Assembly: GCF_020520425.1 (NCBI RefSeq)
Contig: NC_079489.1
Location: 20,546,001-20,610,000 of the forward strand
Origin: Spinacia oleracea
Lineage: Eukaryota; Streptophyta; Magnoliopsida; Caryophyllales; Amaranthaceae
Length of the DNA stretch: 64,000 nucleotides
Direction of reading: 5' to 3'
Under the pieces are notes generated by a model. The model did no database searches. It was not told where the DNA came from and saw nothing but the letters and a program-made list of their open reading frames with translations. Made by a program: the position numbers and the translations under genes. Shown here piece by piece: positions 56,886 through 64,000 of the stretch. Positions within the stretch are counted from its first letter, which is position 1. Every line of letters starts with the position of its first letter.

Positions 56886-59800
56886 TGTTGGAAATTCTCA
56901 TTAGGAAACACATAGAAAAGAGTGTAAAATAAGAGAGTCCCACATTGGAAAAACTCTTCATATTCTCCTTGTTTATTAATTGGGGTGTGGATGTAACTCT
57001 TGTTTGAGAAAGTGTGAGAATGGTATGTGTTGGAGTTTTACTCCTTTCGGTCTATGTTGAAAAACTCCAAATTATGTTGCTTCAAAAGAATTAAAGTTTC
57101 CGTAAATACAATGTGGTTTTTCCTATTATGAATCATAAATTTTGGAGCATAATTATTGAATTGATTGTGTAATTCAACTAATTGATTTGTTGGCCATTAT
57201 TACCTTAATTGCTTCCTCTATTTATGGCCTAATTGATGACCAATTAATAGCCTTCCATATTTGTTGATTCTTTTGGCCTATTTAAAAAGGCAATTGATTC
57301 TTCCTCCAGACACAGAAGAGAAAACCTTATTCATCTTCTCCAAAACTACAAACACAAAATCGACTATTGTTCTGGGTATTGCTTAAGGGTGTTCTCAATC
57401 TTCGTATCCGTCCACACCGGAAATGAGGAGTCGTGTAACCCTAGGGGTTGATTGCCATGAGTCCGCGTGTGTGTAGCGGGGCAAATTCAACTTTAGGGCA
57501 GTGATTGGTGTCACGCCACGACATAATTTCAGATAAGCCATTCAAATTTAATCTGCTATTAGTCATATCTCCTACAATCTAAAGTTGAATTTGCCTTTTT
57601 ATTATTATGGCTAATAGTACTGTGTTAAAATGTTGTTGTTACGAGGATTATCTGTCTAAATGCGATTCAATCGCTGCCGCAAGGAACAAAATTTTACTGT
57701 TGTTTTGTTTGATCGGTATAGTTCAAGGGTTTGATAATAATAATAATATCAAAACCCAAATATACATTGGCATACATGTTTGTTGTACTTCGTATATTTG
57801 TGCGGCTAGAGCTTCTATAACCCACGTTTTTTTCTACCTAGTCAAACTTTTCTCATATTTTAAATTACAAATTTCATCAGTTTTTTCGATCCAGTAGTTA
57901 ATGCATTCTTGCTCCCATTAATCAATGACGGGAAAAGTTAGTAATGTTGTGGTGTTCTTTATCTCTTGTTCCTGTTCAATTGCTTTCTGATAATTTTAGG
58001 CAACAAGAAAGATGTTAAAAAATTTAGTGCACACAAGGTGTTCGACGGAATGTCTGAACCAGTTGCAATGAAGGATCAGGAACTGATGGGCTTAGTTTCG
58101 GAAGTACACTGGGGGATTTATGACGAGGTGCAAGTTGGCTACGTGCGTGGCTAGTAGAAGCACCAAGCATTGATCCGGAAAAGTGAAACATGGTCGTATA
58201 CTCGGAAAAACTCAGAAACATGTTGATAGTACTCTAAAAGTACTGTTTTTAAACATGATAAAGAGTAAGAAAGCGAGGTATGAGATACAATGAGGTTAAT
58301 GCTAATTCTATTTTTTTTTGGTAAGTTTTGCAGTGGCATTATATAATCAAATCAAGTTCTGATTAAAAATGATGAACACAATGCTTATCAAAGAGTAGTA
58401 ATGAAGTCCAGATCTAACTAGTGGCTCCAACATGTTTCGTACAAGTCAGGGAAGTTTCTTCCCTGCATTTTATTTTGGCAAACTCTAAGTTATTACATAA
58501 TATGTACGGAGTAGTAAAGTTCCCTTCCTTGCGTGGTATGTTATTACTATGTTTTGATACTTTAACAGTTTGATGGTCAATGTGGTGTGCTCTCCATTAA
58601 TCATTGAAATGTACTTTGCAGTTATGGGCAAACGAGTATGCTTGAAATGCCCATTGGTTTAATTGAAAGTGATAATTCTATTATGGTGTTGAGTGTCCAT
58701 ATCATTGGATTCTACCATTAGAAAAGTTTTTGGATGTTAGCTCATTGTGGGGGTAAGGTGATTTTTCTGTTTCTCCACATTTTTATTACATATTACTATG
58801 TATGTGGGTTGTCAAGTACTATGAGTTGATTGTAAAATGTGAACTCCATTGTTGGTGAAGCCGACTCCATAAGTATTATGTGTTGTGGCTTACAAGCTAT
58901 AATTGAGAGAGCTTGTAATGTAATTAGAATATATATACATGCTTGAGGCATGGATATTGATCATGAAAAATTATGATATCATGTGAAAATGAGAGGAATA
59001 TGAGATTCTCATCAAAGGCCTTTGTATAAATTTTTTTGCTGGAGTCAGCATTGAGGAATGGATTTAAAGCCTATGTGGAGTGAATTGTGATTGATACCCG
59101 TCTTAAAAATAACTAAGTTCAATGGGTCAAACGAAGTCACAAAAGAACTCAAGTAATGTACTACAACCATTCCTATTAATAAAAGTGATGTAGTATTTTT
59201 TCTACTGTCATATGTGTAAGGTTGAGCCAAGGATCTTAATAAGTTTATAGCCTTGTAAAGGTGGTTTGTGACAGTACAAACTTGATGAGCTTACCTATGT
59301 GAATGTGGGGGTTACGCCCAATCCCCTATGAGGTTCCTTAGGCTAGGACCTCTAGAGCGTTCATGAAAAACCAGGCATATGTGGGGCATTGACTATTAAA
59401 GTTCGCGAGAACACTACTTGTTTTGAGAAAAGTTTGGTGCGCTCTTGTGTTACTACAATCCCCATGCAAGGTTCAAGGGTAATTCTACCTTACATGGTTG
59501 TATGACATACTAGTATGCACTAGGTATCAATTCAAATCCACAAGACATTGATACTTGTAAAACTAAGTATCCCTTGCCCAGAACATCTTCTCTTAATAAA
59601 GCCTATTTTCTTTTGAATCATGTGGGGGAATGTTGGAGTTTTACTCCTTTCGGTCTATGTTGAAAAACTCCAAATTATGTTGCTTCAAAAGAATTAAAGT
59701 TTCCGTAAATACAATGTGGTTTTTCCTATTATGAATCATAAATTTTGGAGCATAATTATTGAATTGATTTTGTAATTCAACTAATTGATTTGTTGGCCAT

Positions 59801-61238
59801 TATTACCTTAATTGCTTCCTCTATTTATGGCCTAATTGATGACCAATTAATAGCCTTCCATATTTGTTGATTCTTTTGGCCTATTTAAAAAGGCAATTGA
59901 TTCTTCCTCCAGACACAGAAGAGAAAACCTTATTCATCTTCTCCAAAACTACAAACACAAAATCGACTATTGTTCTGGGTATTGCTTAAGGGTGTTCTCA
60001 ATCTTCGTATCCGTCCACACCGGAAATGAGGAGTCGTGTAACCCTAGGGGTTGATTACCATGAGTCCGCGTGTGTGTAGCGGGGCAAATTCAACTTTAGG
60101 GCAGTGATTGGTGTCACGCCACGACATAATTTCAGATAAGCCATTCAAATTTAATCTGCTATTAGTCATATCTCCTACAGTATGGTGGACACGTAACACA
60201 CATGCACGGGCTCGGGCTGTGGCCCGTAGTACTTGGTACTTGGGAAAGCGGTTCGCAGGCGTGGAGTGGGTTTTGTGGGTGATTACGAGAATCTGTGCAT
60301 TTTTCTGCCGTTACAATCTTCATTTTTCCAGCTGTTTATGATTGTTGCTCTCCTTAATTCTGATTAATCATAATTTCGGTTCATTTTCCAAAACACTGAA
60401 ATATTCAAACACATTCCCAGAAAAATACAAACACACATTCTTTCATGGTTTTGAGCATATGTTTTGACTTCTTCTGGTTTTGTGAGTGCACACAAAGTCG
60501 GCGTTGCGCTAATCCCGGAGGGAGACCGCATTCTGTTCTACTGCACCGGGAGGTAGCGCGGAATCGTCTTTTAGGACAGTGGGTGTCCACGACGCAACAA
60601 TTGTTCATTAATCGGTTCATCAACCAGATAAGTTTGTTCTAATTTTTGTATTATCACGACAATCTAAAAGACGACTATTATGGCTATGAATTCGAAATTT
60701 CTTAATCCTGACATGTCGAAATTGGAACCTCTTGATGGCAAGAATTATAAACGTTGGGTTGTTAGGATGAGATTTTATTTGGAACAAATTGATGTTGCTT
60801 ATGTGATTGGTGATGTTGTCGAACCTGATGATGAAACCGAATTGCATGCTTTTGAGTATAAATTTGCTAAAGATGATAGGCCATGTAAGGGCATATTGTT
60901 GCATCATATATCGAATGCATTTCTTGATATCTATATGGGTTATAATCATGCCAGGCATATTTGGGATGAATTAGATACGAAGTATGGAACTGATGATGCT
61001 GGTACTAAACGTTATTATGTTGGTAAGTGGTTAGGCTTTCAAGTTGAGGATGATAAACCAATTATAGATCAGATTCATACTTATGAAAATGTGTGCATTT
61101 CTAAGGCTACTGAAGGCCTTCAAATATGTGATATTTCTCTTGCTATTGTGTTGATTGAGAAACTCCGCCTATCATGGAAAGATTTTCGTAATCAGTTAAT
61201 GCATAAGAATAAACACCTTACCTTAGAGGAGCTTATAG
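56886..61238 (+). mobile_element. Ty1/copia-type element: 5' LTR and gag, interrupted
   Basis: The 5' LTR starts TGTTGGAAATTCTC at 56886 and ends at about 60661 (CACGACA). It is split by the 57028-60179 element and is about 620 bp without it. The gag starts at 60680 with MAMNSKFLNPDMSK and contains copia gag features (LDGKNYKRWVVRMRFYLEQ, IWDELDTKYG), running to 61238 where a second element is inserted. The expected tRNA-Met site is absent after the LTR. The stretch CTAAAAGACGA (60664-60674) stands in its place and is complementary to 60564-60574 in the LTR. The rest of the element is not visible here. Confidence 0.8.
57028..60179 (+). mobile_element. Young non-autonomous LTR element, complete ends
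   Basis: Two 549-bp LTRs (57028-57576 and 59631-60179), TGTTGGAG...CTCCTACA, differ at only about two positions. The target duplication is GTATG (57023-57027 and 60180-60184). The LTR has a TATA-like TATTTAAAAAGG near 57280. A polypurine GTGGGGGAA precedes the 3' LTR. The 2.05-kb interior encodes no gag or pol. It has an ATG frame at 57607-57897 and an open, codon-like stretch at 57966-58154 that I cannot place. Ends look whole; age by LTR identity is well under a million years at usual plant rates. Instead of a tRNA site, CTAAAGTTGAATTTGCC (57579-57595) follows the LTR and is complementary to 57480-57496. Confidence 0.93.
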
Positions 61239-62511
61239 TGATGGAAACGTGTCCTTCACCCAAGGTGCATTAGTCCATACTAAGGTTCAGATTAATTTCG
61301 AATAATAAATTCAGTAAAATCAAGTGATCGGAACAGCTAGCTGGAGCATTACTTCCGATCAGTGAGTTATAATCCTTATTAGGCTCACAGCTTACGCTTG
61401 ACTGAACCTACAATGTCACACCAATGATATAAAACAGATCTCCGGATTAAATGAATTGGAAATTAATTTAATGGATTTTCGGGAAATTAGTTTGGAAAAT
61501 ATAAATATACAATAAGACATAGGATCGGAATCGTATATCGCATTGCGTATATTCGTAAGCTAGGAGAAACGAATAATCGTATCGTACGACATTGGATCAT
61601 CAAGTACTTTACGATAAATAATGACCGTAAGGCATTAGACGCAAAACACGAGAAGGGACAAGCAACGTAGCGGCCAAAGAGCCAAGAGCGCAAGCGCTCA
61701 AGGCCCGCATGCCACATCGTTGCCAGCACGCGCAGAGCAGGCCCATGGCCTCGCGGTTGGACACACATAGAAGCAACAATAGCAGCGCCAACCAAGCGCG
61801 GCCCAAAGCCCACGCGCGGGAGGCTGTGCTGTGCGAGTGGGCTTGCTGGACGGTTGAAGGCTAAGTGCCTTTGGCCGGTTATCTTAATAACCCTAAGGGT
61901 TATTTCCCTAATTTTTACTTGTTGTTTTCCTAATACCTTAAGTTATACACTAAACCCTAGCACAACTTGAGATTCCCAATTCTCTCTGTGTGGCACCATA
62001 ATGTGTTCATCCCAAAAGCCTAAACCCTTGATTAAAGATCTAAGCTATCAATACTCAAGGCGGATCTGCACGTGTCGGTGGAAGTTTGTAGAGGAACTAC
62101 GTTGGGAGTTCTCGTTCGTGTTCGTAGAATAATTCGGTAGTACACGTTACAAAAGTATGTATTGCTTAAACTATACTTTTTACATGGATCCTTGATTCAG
62201 GATTATTCCGCTAATTAATATGTTAATTAGATTGACTGTAAATCCCATCAGTGGTATCATGAGCTTCATGTATTTAAAGTACTTTTTAGAAAATTTTCAT
62301 GTTTTGAATCTGGTCGAATTTTATGTTTTTCTTTTCTCTTCGAATATTTTTCCGAATTATTGGATGAATCGTGAAAAAACTGTTGCTTTCGAAAAGTATC
62401 GGATTTTCGATTTTTCTAAGCCTAAATTGACTGGAACCGACGTTCTAAGTTGAACTCCTAAGACCGGATCTGCGAAATTCAGCCCCGAAGTATGAATTTT
62501 TGGGCATTTTT
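61239..62511 (+). mobile_element. LTR element inserted in gag: 5' LTR and leader
   Basis: The LTR runs from TGATGGAAACGTGTCC at about 61239 to CCCATCA at about 62250. It is followed at 62252 by TGGTATCATGAGC, a primer site for initiator tRNA-Met of the usual copia kind. Its start resembles the LTR of the next element (shared GACTGAACC, GGCGGATC and GC-rich blocks), so the two are related families. Only about 260 bp of interior is seen before the next insertion. Confidence 0.75.
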
Positions 62512-64000
62512 TGTTAGGTTATGATACATATGACAATTCATAAATCATGCGGAAAAACCATAAAGCCAGGAAAGCATATTATTTACACATAATCATTTAG
62601 CATAGAATGGATGCATACATGTTGTAGCGTGCCTTCCCTAGCTGCACCCGAACCGAACAAGAACAAGTCTTTAGGACTCCAAATGTCGTCCCTCCGTAGA
62701 TAGTCCACAGTACGTCCGGATCCGCCTCAAGTTAGACCAACTAGAATCGCCCATAAGGTGCTTAGGAAATTCGGCTAGTGTTTTCAAGTGTATGGCTGAT
62801 TTTTTTTTTTTTTCAAAAACTTACCCTTTGAATACTTCAATCGTACCCATAAATTGTGACCCTAGGCACCTATTTATAGGAGTATGGAAAAGGAATTGTA
62901 ATCCTACTAGGATGTGGATTTGCTAGTTAGAACTTTATTAGGACTCTAAATAACAAAACAAATCTAATAGGATTAAGATTTTAATCTTTGCACAAATCCT
63001 AATAGGATTAGGATTTCCCGCACAAGCATTGCACAAGCCGTGCACCCGCGCAAGCCTTGCGGCCCACGACAGGCGCACAGCCCACGCTGTTGTGCTCTCG
63101 CGGGCGCGCGCCCTTGGCTGGGCCGGGCCTTGCGCTGGGCCTGGTCGAGGCGTGCGTTGGTGCGTGCGGCTCGCTGGGCGATGGCCTGGCTTCGTGCTGG
63201 GCCTTCGTCTAGCGGGCCTCGTCCGATGATAATTCGTACGATACGCTTCCGATTAAATTCTCGATTCCGGAATTCATTTCCGATACGAACAATATTTAAT
63301 ATTTCCGATTCCGGAATTAATTTCCGTTTCGAACAAATATTTAATATTTCCGTTTCCGGAATTATTTTCCGATTCCGATAATATTTCCGATTCTGACAAT
63401 ATTTCCGTTTCCGGCAATATTTCCGATTTAGGCAATATTTCCATTTCCGATAATATTTTCCGATACGTACCATGTTTCCGTTTCCGGCAACATCTACGAC
63501 TTGGATAATATTTATATTTCCGATACGATCCATATTTCCGTTTCCGGCAATATCATCGTTTCCGGAGTATTCATTTCTTGCTTGTGACGATCTCAGCTCC
63601 CACTGAAACCAAGATCCGTCGATTCCGAATATCCATAGATAGAGTATTTAATGCCATTAAATACTTGATCCGTTTACGTACTATTTGTGTGACCCTACGG
63701 GTTCAGTCAAGAGTAAGCTGTGGATTAATATCATTAATTCCACTTGAACTGAAGCGGCCTCTAGCTAGGCATTCAGCTCACTTGATCTCACTGAATTATT
63801 AACTTGTTAATTAATACTGAACCGCTTTTATTAGACGTAACATAGAATGCATACTTGGACCAAGGGCATTATTTCCTTCAATCTCCCACTTGTCCTTAGG
63901 GACAAGTGTGAATTTCCTAATTCCTTTGTCGCTCGATGCTTGCTCTTGAACATAACGTAAGAGTTGTCATCCTTATTATGTCCAGAGGTGTTTCTCGGTT
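62512..64000 (-). mobile_element. LTR element, 3' LTR and start of interior, runs off window
   Basis: Read on the minus strand: a polypurine-like GGACAAGTGGGAGAT (about 63881-63896) is followed by an LTR starting TGAAGGAAATAATGCC at 63880 and ending ATAACCTAACA at 62512, about 1.37 kb. The element body continues to the right beyond the window. It is inserted in the leader of the preceding element. The LTR contains a GC-rich block (about 63040-63220) and a short-period array (about 63245-63560). Confidence 0.75.
63245..63560. repeat. AATATTTCCGTTTCCGG-type short array in the LTR
   Basis: About a dozen imperfect units of 17-32 bp built on (G/C)(A/G)ATAATATTTCCG and TTTCCGG(A/C)A lie inside the 62512-63880 LTR. 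The related LTR at 61239 lacks a comparable array, so it expanded after the families split. Confidence 0.8.

Noticed and set aside
61487-61813. 108-codon minus-strand frame
   Set aside because: Lies within the 61239-62250 LTR; compositional only.
63029-63381. Overlapping open frames with Ala/Arg/Gly-rich products
   Set aside because: GC-rich LTR sequence read in several frames; not a gene.
1-64000. CRISPR arrays, operons, rRNA or tRNA genes
   Set aside because: This is plant nuclear DNA with spliced genes. No regularly spaced spacer array was seen, and no rRNA or tRNA gene stood out by eye, though a tRNA could be missed without a folding search.

Overview
This window is nuclear DNA of a flowering plant, a eudicot. 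The five host genes carry plant-type introns and match plant families: a chloroplast ribosomal protein, a chloroplast DEAD-box helicase, a pectin acetylesterase, an LRAT/NC-domain protein and an HY5-like bZIP factor. The DNA between them is filled with typical plant transposons. I suspect Caryophyllales from the general feel of the repeats, but nothing here proves it.

Layout. 1-2.8 kb is the 3' part of a CACTA (En/Spm-type) element, with a 160-bp tandem array and six subterminal palindromes. A short LINE scrap follows at 2.9-3.3 kb. 4.9-8.6 kb is a two-exon LRAT-domain gene on the plus strand, with an RTE LINE insertion in its intron and a 19-residue repeat at its C-terminus. It converges on a three-exon minus-strand gene for plastid ribosomal protein L18 (9.4-12.2 kb). 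13.2-23.2 kb is a nine-exon minus-strand gene for DEAD-box helicase 50 (RH50), whose longest intron holds nested inverted-repeat elements. 24.8-29.7 kb is a twelve-exon minus-strand pectin acetylesterase gene.

30-51.5 kb is almost entirely mobile DNA: a decayed Ty1/copia element, two TIR elements (one Mutator-like), a 269-bp CACTA-type MITE, a hAT element with perfect 16-bp ends and an 8-bp target duplication that was later hit by a 2.8-kb solo LTR, and two long LINEs. The second LINE has a 17-bp target duplication and lies just downstream of the HYH stop codon. 51.6-55.1 kb is the four-exon HYH gene on the minus strand, with two CACTA MITEs in intron 2. A 307-bp Helitron lies at 56.1-56.4 kb. 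From 56.9 kb to the end is a nest of LTR elements: a copia-type element interrupted first by a very young non-autonomous LTR element (549-bp LTRs, about two differences) and then, inside its gag, by another LTR element, which is itself interrupted by a fourth that runs off the window.

The most interesting signal is in that nest. The young element and its host are related families. In each, the stretch at the primer-binding-site position is complementary to a segment inside its own LTR (17 bp and 11 bp), at nearly the same spacing and in conserved surroundings, while the complementary sequence itself differs between the two. That is covariation and suggests a leader hairpin or self-priming rather than ordinary tRNA priming.

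Host gene roles: L18 and RH50 both serve plastid translation. HYH is a light-signalling regulator, the pectin acetylesterase acts in the cell wall, and the LRAT-domain protein has an uncertain role. They share no pathway. Exon borders were set by reading GT/AG sites, phase and family conservation by eye, and have not been tested against transcripts.
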